Source: Gemmatimonadota bacterium
Lineage (GTDB): Bacteria; Gemmatimonadota; Gemmatimonadetes; Longimicrobiales; Gaopeijiaceae
Assembly: GCA_022822445.1 (NCBI GenBank)
Contig: JAJEBR010000112.1
Coordinates: 62,001 to 126,000, forward strand
Direction of reading: 5' to 3'
DNA: 64,000 bases
Numbering within the stretch: the stretch's first letter is position 1; every line of letters begins with the position of its first letter. The translations under genes and the position numbers were made by a program. Below are positions 57,175 to 64,000 of this stretch, in pieces. The notes under the pieces were generated by a model. That model had not been told where the DNA came from, ran no database searches, and was given only the letters and a program-made list of their open reading frames with translations.

Positions 57175-58807
57175 CCTGGCTGGGGCGCCCGGACGCGAGT
57201 CCCGTTCGTGCGGCCACCAGGCTCGCGGCAAGGACGAGCAGGCACGCCAGACCGAGGAGGTCGCCGGTGAGGGTGAAGAGGGTGGTTTCGCCGCGGCGGC
57301 GCGCCTCCAGCACCGCCACCCCCGCCGTACCCGGTTCGAGCGCCCAGGGAGCCGCGACGCCGGTGGGGGGCACCGCGAAGGTGTAGCCGGTCGACGCGAC
57401 CTGCAGCACCGAAATCCGGTTCTCGATGGCGCGCAGACGGCCGTGGGTGGCGTGCTGCCAGTAGGCCCAGGTGACCCTGAACTCATCGACCGGATCGAGC
57501 CAGTCGTCGTTGGAGACAACGGCCAGCCACTCCGCCCCTTCGCGTGCGAGCACACGGGCGGTCTCGCCAAAGGCCGAATCGTAGCAGACCATGACGCCGA
57601 CCCGCCGGGCCCCCGAGACGAGGGGGCGCGCCCCGCGGCCGGGCGCGTAACCCCCTCGGCCAGAGCCCGATGCGACACCGGGCCACCAGCCCCACCCCTC
57701 CAGTCCGGGGACGAGACGGACCTTGCGGTAGGCGGCCGACAGGGGGCCGCCGGGTGCCTGCAGGAACGCTGCGTTGTACCGGAGGGTGTCGGCGGCCGCC
57801 ACCTCCACATCCATCGCGCCGACCAGCACCGTGGCGCCGGTGGCCCGGGCCAGGGAGGCGAGCGCGGTCCCCGCCTCCCCGGCAGGCTCCCGTGGCAACG
57901 CCCCCAGGAAGCGCTCCGGAAAGGCGGCGAAGTCGGCGGTGCCGGCCGGCCCCAGGGCGCGCAGCGGATCGATCCAGTCCTCGAGCCCACCCCCGTCGCG
58001 GCCCGGCTGGACCGCCGCCACCCGCCACGAAGCGTCGCCGACCGGGAGGAGTTGCTGGCGCACCTGGCCCGCCACCGCGGGGAAGACCGCGAGAGCGAGG
58101 GCGCCCGCCGTGCGCGGGGCGATTCGCGGGAGATGGTTCGCCCCCACACCCCGCCCCGCGAGCCGCCCGGCCACCCAGGTCGCGCAGGCGGTACCGGCCC
58201 ACCCCCCCACCGCCACGGTCCAGAACGTCAGGAAACGGGCGCCCAGGACCTCGCTCCCCGCTGCCAGCGCCGGTGTCCACCCGAGCGACATCCCCGCGTT
58301 CAACCACGCATAGGAGAAGCCGGGAACGTGCGCGGCCACCCACTCCGATCCGGTCCAGCACGCCGCCAGCGCCACGGGGAGGGGCCAGCGCCACCGGCGG
58401 CGCAGCGCGGCGGCCCCCTCACAGGCCGCGCCGCCGAACATCCCCAGGAGACCCACCACGACCAGGTACGAGGGAAGGGCCAGCGGGGTCCGCCAGGTGA
58501 GGGCGGGGATCATCCAGTACAGGCCGATGCCGTGCGCGAGGGCCGCGGCCGTGAAGCCGAGCGCGAAGGGCGCGGGGGTGGGGAAGCCGTGGCCGCGCCG
58601 CGGGTTTCCGGACCCGGCCGCCAGGGCGGCTCCGAGCGGCGCAAAGGCCAGGAAGGGCAGCAGCGCGCCGCCGTGCGGGGAGAAGGTCGCGCCGACCGCC
58701 ACCCCCGACGCAGCCGCGAGAAGCACCCCGCGCGCGGCACCCCGGGCCCGAAGCCACCTCCGCTCCCTTCCCACCGCGCCCTCAGCGCGCAGAGGCAATC
58801 CCGGCAC
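57164..58807 (-). CDS. lnt: Apolipoprotein N-acyltransferase
   Basis: Adds the third acyl chain to lipoproteins in the inner membrane. The 547-residue protein has six or more N-terminal spans (about 25-240) and a nitrilase-like periplasmic domain. The expected catalytic Glu is in AAFPERFLG, the Lys is in YRKVRLVPGLEG, and the Cys is in GVMVCYDSAFGE. A last hydrophobic helix lies near the C-terminus. The GTG at 58807 is the first start; an internal one nearer the first span is possible. It serves lipoproteins such as the S46 peptidase. The stop codon lies at the edge of repeat A. Confidence 0.93.
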   Translation of the reverse strand: MPGLPLRAEGAVGRERRWLRARGAARGVLLAAASGVAVGATFSPHGGALLPFLAFAPLGAALAAGSGNPRRGHGFPTPAPFALGFTAAALAHGIGLYWMIPALTWRTPLALPSYLVVVGLLGMFGGAACEGAAALRRRWRWPLPVALAACWTGSEWVAAHVPGFSYAWLNAGMSLGWTPALAAGSEVLGARFLTFWTVAVGGWAGTACATWVAGRLAGRGVGANHLPRIAPRTAGALALAVFPAVAGQVRQQLLPVGDASWRVAAVQPGRDGGGLEDWIDPLRALGPAGTADFAAFPERFLGALPREPAGEAGTALASLARATGATVLVGAMDVEVAAADTLRYNAAFLQAPGGPLSAAYRKVRLVPGLEGWGWWPGVASGSGRGGYAPGRGARPLVSGARRVGVMVCYDSAFGETARVLAREGAEWLAVVSNDDWLDPVDEFRVTWAYWQHATHGRLRAIENRISVLQVASTGYTFAVPPTGVAAPWALEPGTAGVAVLEARRRGETTLFTLTGDLLGLACLLVLAASLVAARTGLASGRPSQAVE

Positions 58808-58829
58808 CCGGCACCAAACCCGCGTACCG

Positions 58830-59852
58830 CTAGCGCAGCCGGGTCTCGCGACCGTCCCGGGCCGAGTCGTACGCGGCCTCGACCAGGCTCATCAGGGTGA
58901 CCTGTTCGGATGGCGGTTCGGCCGCGGCGGTCCCGGCGACGACGCGCACGAACTTGTCCAGGAGGCGCCGGTATCCGTTGGTGAAGAGGTCCTCGCCGCC
59001 ACGCGGGATCGGCTGCCGCGGAGTCACCTCGACGGTTCGCCCGCCCACCTGCTGGTAGATGGTGAGGGGCGTGAGCCGCGCTCCGCCCTCCGAACCCACG
59101 ACCCACAGCCCGTGGCGGTCCGCCGGGGCGTGGAGGCGCCAGCTCGCCGCCATGGAGAGGACGACGCCACCCTCGGTTACGACGTGGAGGTGCGCTTCCT
59201 CCTCGACGTCGAAACCGTCCCCCGGCGTGATGGCCGAGACGCGGTCCACCCCGGGATAGCCCAGTACCCACAGCGCCAGATCCAGCGCCGGGACGCCGAT
59301 GTCCATGAGCGCGCCGCCGCCCGATTCCAGGGCGCGCCGCCGCCATCCCGTCCGCGGGCGGCGCACCGCGCGGTTCAGCCAGTCCACCCGTACCGCGCTG
59401 ATCTCCCCCAGGGTTCCGTCGGCAATCGCGGAGCGCAGCGCCCGCACATTGGGCTGGTACCGATGCGACATCCCCAGCACCATCCCCCTGCCGGTGTCCT
59501 CGGAGACCTGCAGCAGATGACGCACGCCTCCGGCCGACAGCGCGAGCGGACGCTCGACCAGCACGTGCTTGCCGGCTCTGAGACACTGGGTAGCGAGGTC
59601 CTCGTGGACGAAGCTGGGCGCGCAGATCACGACCCCCCCGATCTCGTCGTCGGCGACGAGCACGTCGACGTCGAGCACCTGCGGGATGCCGAACCGCCTG
59701 GCGATCGTCTTCGCTTTCGCCTGGTCCACGTCGGCCACCGCAGACAGCTCCACATCCGCACGCTCGGCGAGGATCGGAAGGTGCATGAGCTGGCCGATCA
59801 CGCCCGTCCCCACAACGCCGATCCGGACTCTGCGGCCCCCTGTTTCACGCAC
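58830..59852 (-). CDS. Gfo/Idh/MocA-family oxidoreductase
   Basis: NAD(P)-dependent sugar-type oxidoreductase of 340 residues. The N-terminal Rossmann domain has VRIGVVGTGVIGQLMHLPIL (residues about 9-28). ICAPSFVHEDLATQCLRAGKHVLVERPLA carries the family's catalytic-type motif, with Arg replacing the common Lys in EKP. The C-terminal alpha/beta domain has GGGALMDIGVPALDLALWVLG, where an Asp/His pair is expected. Substrate is not predictable. GTG 59852 overlaps the rimO stop by eight bases. Confidence 0.92.
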   Translation of the reverse strand: MRETGGRRVRIGVVGTGVIGQLMHLPILAERADVELSAVADVDQAKAKTIARRFGIPQVLDVDVLVADDEIGGVVICAPSFVHEDLATQCLRAGKHVLVERPLALSAGGVRHLLQVSEDTGRGMVLGMSHRYQPNVRALRSAIADGTLGEISAVRVDWLNRAVRRPRTGWRRRALESGGGALMDIGVPALDLALWVLGYPGVDRVSAITPGDGFDVEEEAHLHVVTEGGVVLSMAASWRLHAPADRHGLWVVGSEGGARLTPLTIYQQVGGRTVEVTPRQPIPRGGEDLFTNGYRRLLDKFVRVVAGTAAAEPPSEQVTLMSLVEAAYDSARDGRETRLR

Positions 59853-61299
59853 TGATCAGCCTCCCGGTCAGGTCGTAGTCGTCGGCATCGACGATCTCGA
59901 CGTCCACGATGTCTCCCGCTGCGATACCCCGCGCGCCCGTCACAAAGGTCCTTCCGTCCACCTCCGGCGCCTGGCCCTGCGTGCGTCCCGCCGCATCGTG
60001 GCCCGGCGCGTCGGGCACCAGCTCGTCCACCATGACCTTCGCGCGCGTCCCCACTCTCCGCAGGTTGCACTCCAGCGACAGGTCGCGCTGATGCTCCATC
60101 ACCCGGTCGAGCCGCTCCGCCTTGACCTCCTCGGGCACCTGGTCCGGCATCGCCGCCGCCGCGGTCCCTTCCTCGATGGAATAGGCAAAGGCCCCGACCC
60201 GGTCGAAACGTATTTCCTCAAGGAAGTCCATCATGATTCGCACATCCTCGTCGGTCTCGCCGGGGAAGCCGACGATCAGGGTGGTGCGGAGCGTGAGGTC
60301 ATCGATGCCGTCGCGCAGCCAGCGCACCCGTTCGCGCACCGTCGCCTGCCTCTCGGGACGGCGCATGCGCGCCAGCACCGCGTCGCTTCCGTGCTGCAGG
60401 GGCATGTCCAGGTAGGGGATCAGCCGTGGCTGGCCGGCAATCAGATCGACGAGCGCCGGCGTGATCCCCGACGGGTACATGTAGAGCAGCCGGAACCAGT
60501 CCACCTCCGTTCCCTCCAGCAGCGCCTTCAGCAGATCCTGAAGGAGCGGAGCCGCCGGGTCCCGCCGCCGGAGATCCCGCCCGTACCAGGTGGTGTCCTG
60601 GGAGACCAGGTTGAGCTCCCTGACTCCCTGCCTTCCCAGTGCGCGCGCCTCCGCCACCAGGGAGTCGAGGTCCGCGCTTCGGTGCAGGCCGCGCATGTGG
60701 GGGATGGCGCAGAAGGCGCAGCGGTGGTCGCAACCCTCGCTCACCTTGAGGAAGGATGTGTGGCGCGTCTGCGTACTCAGAATGCGCAGCGACCGCTCCA
60801 TCGTCGGCACGAAGGAGTCCCCGACGTAACCCCGCGCCCGCAATTCCGGCACGAGGCGCCCCATCTCCGCGATCCCCAGGAACAGGTCCACCTCCGGGAT
60901 CTCCCGCTCAAGCTCCTCGCGGTAGCGCTGCACCATGCATCCGACCGCGGCCACCGCCCGCACCTGTCCCCGCGCCTTCAGTTCGCACGCCGCCAGGATG
61001 GTGTCGATCGACTGTTCCTTGGCGGCGTCGATGAATCCGCAGGTGTTGACCACCACCACGTCGGCGTTCTCGACATCGCTCGTGACCCTCGCTCCCGTGG
61101 CCACGAGCGCCGCCATCATGTGCTCGGAATCGACCGTGTTCTTGTCGCATCCGAGCGTCACGAGACCGAGGCGGGGCCCGTTCGCGGGACCCATGGCGAA
61201 GGAGCGCGGATCGACGGCCTTCACGCCCGGATCGACCCCCGGACGAACCGGTCCGGCGCTGACCGGGAATACGGGCAGATCGCGGGTTCGCAGCCTCAT
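59845..61299 (-). CDS. rimO: Ribosomal protein S12 methylthiotransferase RimO
   Basis: Methylthiolates Asp of ribosomal protein S12. The N-terminal UPF0004 domain has VTLGCDKNTVDSEHMMA, NTCGFIDAAKEQSIDTIL and AVGCMVQRY (three cluster cysteines). The radical SAM motif is CDHRCAFCAIP. A C-terminal TRAM domain (about 400-484) is present. All six cysteines are kept. It is 484 residues from ATG 61299, overlapping the lolA stop (ATGA); an ATG 35 codons further (MGPANGPRLGLVTLG) would give the usual RimO N-terminus and may be the true start. Confidence 0.95.
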   Translation of the reverse strand: MRLRTRDLPVFPVSAGPVRPGVDPGVKAVDPRSFAMGPANGPRLGLVTLGCDKNTVDSEHMMAALVATGARVTSDVENADVVVVNTCGFIDAAKEQSIDTILAACELKARGQVRAVAAVGCMVQRYREELEREIPEVDLFLGIAEMGRLVPELRARGYVGDSFVPTMERSLRILSTQTRHTSFLKVSEGCDHRCAFCAIPHMRGLHRSADLDSLVAEARALGRQGVRELNLVSQDTTWYGRDLRRRDPAAPLLQDLLKALLEGTEVDWFRLLYMYPSGITPALVDLIAGQPRLIPYLDMPLQHGSDAVLARMRRPERQATVRERVRWLRDGIDDLTLRTTLIVGFPGETDEDVRIMMDFLEEIRFDRVGAFAYSIEEGTAAAAMPDQVPEEVKAERLDRVMEHQRDLSLECNLRRVGTRAKVMVDELVPDAPGHDAAGRTQGQAPEVDGRTFVTGARGIAAGDIVDVEIVDADDYDLTGRLISA

Positions 61300-62135
61300 C
61301 GGGGGCCGGGCATTCCCATTACACGCGCGCCCTCGGGGACCTCGAAGACGAAGAGCGCCGGGTCGGGTGTGGCGGAAAGGTCGATGTCGCTGAGCGTGAG
61401 GGTGCGGATGTTGCCGCTCTGTTCATGGATCTCGACGCGACGCATCACATGGCTGCGAACGTCCAGCCAGAGTCGCGCCCGGCGGTACCACGCACCCTCG
61501 CGGGGCGTGAGGACCACCACGCGGCATTCCCGACCGCCGACCGCCTCGATACCGCCTTCTTCGGCTTCGTACCTGGTGCCGGGGTCCTCCAGCAATTCGC
61601 GGAAGAAGTCCTCCTGGCCCGGGGAGTTCGCCGCCGGGAATCGGTTCACCTGCTTCTCGTCGAGGCTGGGATAATACACCCAGACGTACTCCCCGTCCCC
61701 GATCACCATGTCGCCGTCCGGGTCGTTGAACCGCTGGGAGAAGAGGTTCGGGCGCTGCTGGCAGATTTGCCCCGCGGTCGCAATGGTCGCGTCGTAAGGG
61801 GTTTCGATCACTTGCTGGAAATCCGCACAGATGGCACTCACCTCGCGGTAGCGGCGGGCTGCCTCTTCCAGGGCGGGAACGGACTGCTGCGCCGCCAGAG
61901 GGGACGCTTGCGGCGGGAGGGCCAGCGACGGGGCCGCCAGGGCCGCCAGTGCGCCGATGAGTCCGCGCGGGCACAGCCGGGAGCGGCGAGGCGCAGGGCC
62001 GGCGAGGCGCGACGAGGGGCGAACCGCACCGCTATTCGTTCGAAGAGCACCGCAGAGAGGCGCTATCAGGATCCTGACAGTAAAGCCAACATGACATTTG
62101 GTAATGTTCTCATTACATCGCGACTGCTTGAGCAC
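61296..62135 (-). CDS. LolA-like outer-membrane lipoprotein carrier, start unclear
   Basis: Periplasmic carrier moving lipoproteins from LolCDE to the outer membrane. The mature part has ALEEAARRYREVSAICADFQQ at the N-terminus, GQICQQRPNLFSQRFNDPDGDMV, YVWVYYPSLDEKQVNRF, and the C-terminal MRRVEIHEQSGNIRTLTLSDI. A probable signal peptide (RLCPRGLIGALAALAAPSLALPPQ) ends near Ala-Gln. No ATG, GTG or TTG lies in frame close before it. The nearest is GTG 62135, inside repeat B and the operator-like site, leaving about 60 extra residues. A CTG at 61976 would fit the signal peptide best. The function call is family-level only. Confidence 0.75.
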   Translation of the reverse strand: MLKQSRCNENITKCHVGFTVRILIAPLCGALRTNSGAVRPSSRLAGPAPRRSRLCPRGLIGALAALAAPSLALPPQASPLAAQQSVPALEEAARRYREVSAICADFQQVIETPYDATIATAGQICQQRPNLFSQRFNDPDGDMVIGDGEYVWVYYPSLDEKQVNRFPAANSPGQEDFFRELLEDPGTRYEAEEGGIEAVGGRECRVVVLTPREGAWYRRARLWLDVRSHVMRRVEIHEQSGNIRTLTLSDIDLSATPDPALFVFEVPEGARVMGMPGPR

Positions 62136-62190
62136 CGCGGTCCAGCGCCGATGAATCGCCAGCCGAACGCAGCGGGGACTCATGCGACGG
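62003..62190 (-). repeat. Dispersed repeat B (about 188 nt) between ftsK and lolA
   Basis: Matches repeat A (56990-57174) along its length, in the same orientation and context: just after the 3' end of a membrane-protein gene and before a gene with no standard start. It also contains a perfect 16-base inverted repeat, GTAATG-TTCT-CATTAC (62101-62116), and the operator-like dyad at 62079-62095. Confidence 0.65.
62079..62095 (-). promoter_or_regulatory. Operator-like dyad in repeat B
   Basis: GTCATGTTGGCTTTACT on the minus strand aligns without gaps to the site in repeat A and to those at 9280-9387. It overlaps a possible promoter read as TTACCA, 16 bases, TACTGT. It is about 100 bases before the probable lolA signal-peptide start. 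Confidence 0.4.
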
Positions 62191-62203
62191 GCTCCCGGGG
62201 GCG

Positions 62204-64000
62204 TCAGGCGGGGCATATCTCGTCCAGCCCGTCCCGGTCGACCAGCACTTCCCGGGGCCTGGAACCGTCGGGAGGCCCCAGAACGCCGGCTTCGTGAAGC
62301 TGGTCGACGATCCTGGCCGCGCGCCCGTACCCGATCCGCAGCTTGCGCTGGAGAAGCGAGGTCGACCCCGATCCCTGCACCATGCAGGCTTCCGCGGCGT
62401 CGCGGAAAAGTCCATCCCAGTCGGCCGCGAAGGCCTCATCCCCCCCATCCGCATCCCCGTCCACTTCCTGGATCTCATCGAGGATGTCCGATTCCCCGGC
62501 CTTCACCCGTGCCTTGATCGCTTCAATCGTGTCCGCCTCTTCGCGGAACCACTGCATCAGCTTGCCGGTCTCCTCGGTCGAGATGAAGGCGCCCTGCATG
62601 CGCACCGGCTCGCCCTGTCCGGGAGGGAGGAAGAGCATGTCGCCGTGGCCCAGCAGGGAATCCGCTCCATTCTGGTCGAGGATGGTCCTGGAATCGGTCT
62701 TGGACGCGACCCGGAAAGCTATCCTGCAAGGGAAGTTGGCCTTGATCAGCCCGGTCACGACATTAACGCTCGGACGCTGGGTCGCGACCAGCAGGTGGAT
62801 GCCGATCGCGCGGGCCTTCTGGGCCAGTTGCGCCAGCGGCTTTTCGACCTCCGCCTGCACGGTCATCATCAGATCGGCCAGTTCGTCCACGACCACCACG
62901 ATCCAGGGGAGCGGCCCGTCCACGTACTTCCAGCTCTCGGGGTCCTCCTCGGGGCCGGCAGGCACGGGCAGCTTGAGTTCGGCCCCCTGCGCCAGGCGCC
63001 CGTTGAACTCCTGGAGCGACCGCACGCCGTTCGCGCTCAACAGATTGTACCGGCGCTCCATCTCCATGCAGGCCCACTTGAGCACGTTTGCGGCCTCCCT
63101 GGGGTCGGTGACGACCGGGTGGCGCAGGTGCGGCAGATCCGCATAGGCGGACAGCTCCACCATCTTGGGATCGATCAGGAGCATTCGCAGGCGCTCCGGT
63201 CCGTGCCGGTACACAAGGCTGGTGATGATGGTATTGAGGCACACCGACTTGCCCGAGCCGGTCGCACCCGCGATCAGGGCGTGCGGCATTCCCGTGAGGT
63301 CGGCCACGTAGGGCATCCCGGTGAGGTCCTTGCCCATGGCCAGCGGCAGGGCACCGCGTGACCGCGCGAAGGCGGCGGTCTCCAGGATTTCGCGAAGGTG
63401 CACGATCTCGGGACGCGGGTTCGGGATCTCGACGCCGACCGCCCCCTTGCCCGGAATGGGCGCGACGATGCGGACGCTTCTGGCCTTCATCGCGAGAGCG
63501 AGGTCGGCCTCCAGGTTGGCGATCCGGTTGACCTTCACGCCGGCGGCCGGAACGACTTCGTACTGTGTGACGGCGGGGCCGGTCGTCCGCCCGGCGATCT
63601 CGCATTCGATGTTGAAGGTGCGCAGCGTGTTGAGCAGCACTCCGGCCAGCCTGTCGAGATCACGCTCCATCCCGTAGCGGTTCGTGAGCCTCGGAGCGGT
63701 CAGGAGTTCGAGGGGCGGGAGCGGGAAATCCGGTGGCGGAAGGTCCTCCTGGGACAGCGGCAGGTCGATACCCGCCGCGGCGGCCGGCGAAGGGTCCGCA
63801 AAATCGGCACCGGGGGGGACCGCCGCATCGGACCCAACCCGCAGCGCCGGCTGCAATCCGTCCGGGTCGGCCGGCGGACCGTCCGCGCCCGGGCCTGCCA
63901 CCGCTCCGTCCGGGGCCGCCTCGTGCCCGAACGGATCTTCACCCATGCCCGGCAGGAGCGGATCGGGCTCCGCCACAGCCCCGGAAGCCTTCTCCTCCCC
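62204..64000 (-). CDS. ftsK: DNA translocase FtsK (5' end outside window)
   Basis: Pumps chromosome DNA through the closing septum. The frame is open from 62204 to the window edge, so the N-terminal membrane domain is missing. An acidic, Pro-rich linker leads into the motor. It has EVVPAAGVKVNRIANLEADLA, Walker A LIAGATGSGKSVC, LLIDPKMVELSAY, Walker B WIVVVVDELADLMM and ATQRPSVNVVTGLIKANFP. The gamma winged helix at the C-terminus (LLQRKLRIGYGRAARIVDQLHEAGVLG) binds KOPS-like sites. The GTG at 63976 is an internal start. ftsK ends right before repeat B. Confidence 0.96.
   Translation of the reverse strand, partial: GEEKASGAVAEPDPLLPGMGEDPFGHEAAPDGAVAGPGADGPPADPDGLQPALRVGSDAAVPPGADFADPSPAAAAGIDLPLSQEDLPPPDFPLPPLELLTAPRLTNRYGMERDLDRLAGVLLNTLRTFNIECEIAGRTTGPAVTQYEVVPAAGVKVNRIANLEADLALAMKARSVRIVAPIPGKGAVGVEIPNPRPEIVHLREILETAAFARSRGALPLAMGKDLTGMPYVADLTGMPHALIAGATGSGKSVCLNTIITSLVYRHGPERLRMLLIDPKMVELSAYADLPHLRHPVVTDPREAANVLKWACMEMERRYNLLSANGVRSLQEFNGRLAQGAELKLPVPAGPEEDPESWKYVDGPLPWIVVVVDELADLMMTVQAEVEKPLAQLAQKARAIGIHLLVATQRPSVNVVTGLIKANFPCRIAFRVASKTDSRTILDQNGADSLLGHGDMLFLPPGQGEPVRMQGAFISTEETGKLMQWFREEADTIEAIKARVKAGESDILDEIQEVDGDADGGDEAFAADWDGLFRDAAEACMVQGSGSTSLLQRKLRIGYGRAARIVDQLHEAGVLGPPDGSRPREVLVDRDGLDEICPA

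Overview
The window is a compact, GC-rich bacterial chromosome segment with a Gram-negative envelope gene set: ExbB/ExbD, an apolipoprotein N-acyltransferase, a LolA-like carrier, outer-membrane-style lipoprotein signals, FtsK and FtsB. There is no phage, transposon or CRISPR array. A secreted S46 dipeptidyl-peptidase lipoprotein, a DnaG primase without zinc ligands, a Minf_1886-family protein and the overall gene order fit the Gemmatimonadota or a close FCB-group relative. That placement is inference, because there is no rRNA gene in the window. Genes are packed tightly. About twenty neighbouring pairs overlap by exactly four bases (ATGA, GTGA or TTGA), so translational coupling is the rule. 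GTG and TTG starts are common.

Layout. 1-1531: an exbB-exbD-exbD energy-transduction operon behind a clear sigma-70-type promoter, divergent from the c-di-AMP synthase gene cdaA. 2384-9045 (minus): ftsH-hpt-tilS-glycerophosphodiesterase and an S46 peptidase. 9280-10237: an operator-like array and a frameshifted endonuclease IV gene. 10335-15760 (plus): a five-gene membrane/MoxR/DUF58 operon, facing a gene that fuses RDD and SpoIIM-like domains. 17534-17607: tRNA-Met(CAU). 17862-24980: SPFH protein, ftsB-eno, plsC, thiL, nnr and two small conserved genes. 25135-32656 (minus): rex, an exonuclease gene, thiolase, bioY, a CPBP protease, 3-hydroxyacyl-CoA dehydrogenase, acyl-CoA dehydrogenase and glyA. 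A perfect Rex operator lies on the rex start codon.

32710-44650 (minus): rsmA, a HATPase-SpoIIE phosphatase with its STAS partner, pta, coaD, rsmD, recJ, a zinc-ribbon coiled-coil protein, dnaG, mutS2 and a GatB/YqeY gene. 44999-45427: a lone plus-strand hypothetical gene. 45445-61299 (minus): dnaJ, hrcA, hemW, dprA, obgE, asparaginase, an S41 protease, tmk, ylbF, prmC, prfA, lnt, an oxidoreductase and rimO. 61296-64000: a lolA-like gene and the 3' part of ftsK, which runs off the window.

The least expected signals are non-coding. A 17-nt dyad of the form GTCA-N8-TKAC occurs five times: three near 9280-9387 and one inside each of two roughly 185-nt dispersed repeats. Those repeats sit just after lnt and ftsK and just before prfA and lolA, and both of these downstream genes lack a convincing standard start codon. 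Degenerate 21-nt minisatellites recur in spacers and, in frame, in protein linkers. Other oddities are a near-leaderless rex with its operator on the start codon, the zinc-less primase, the AUC-start candidate for prfA, and a single-base frameshift in nfo that leaves every metal ligand encoded.
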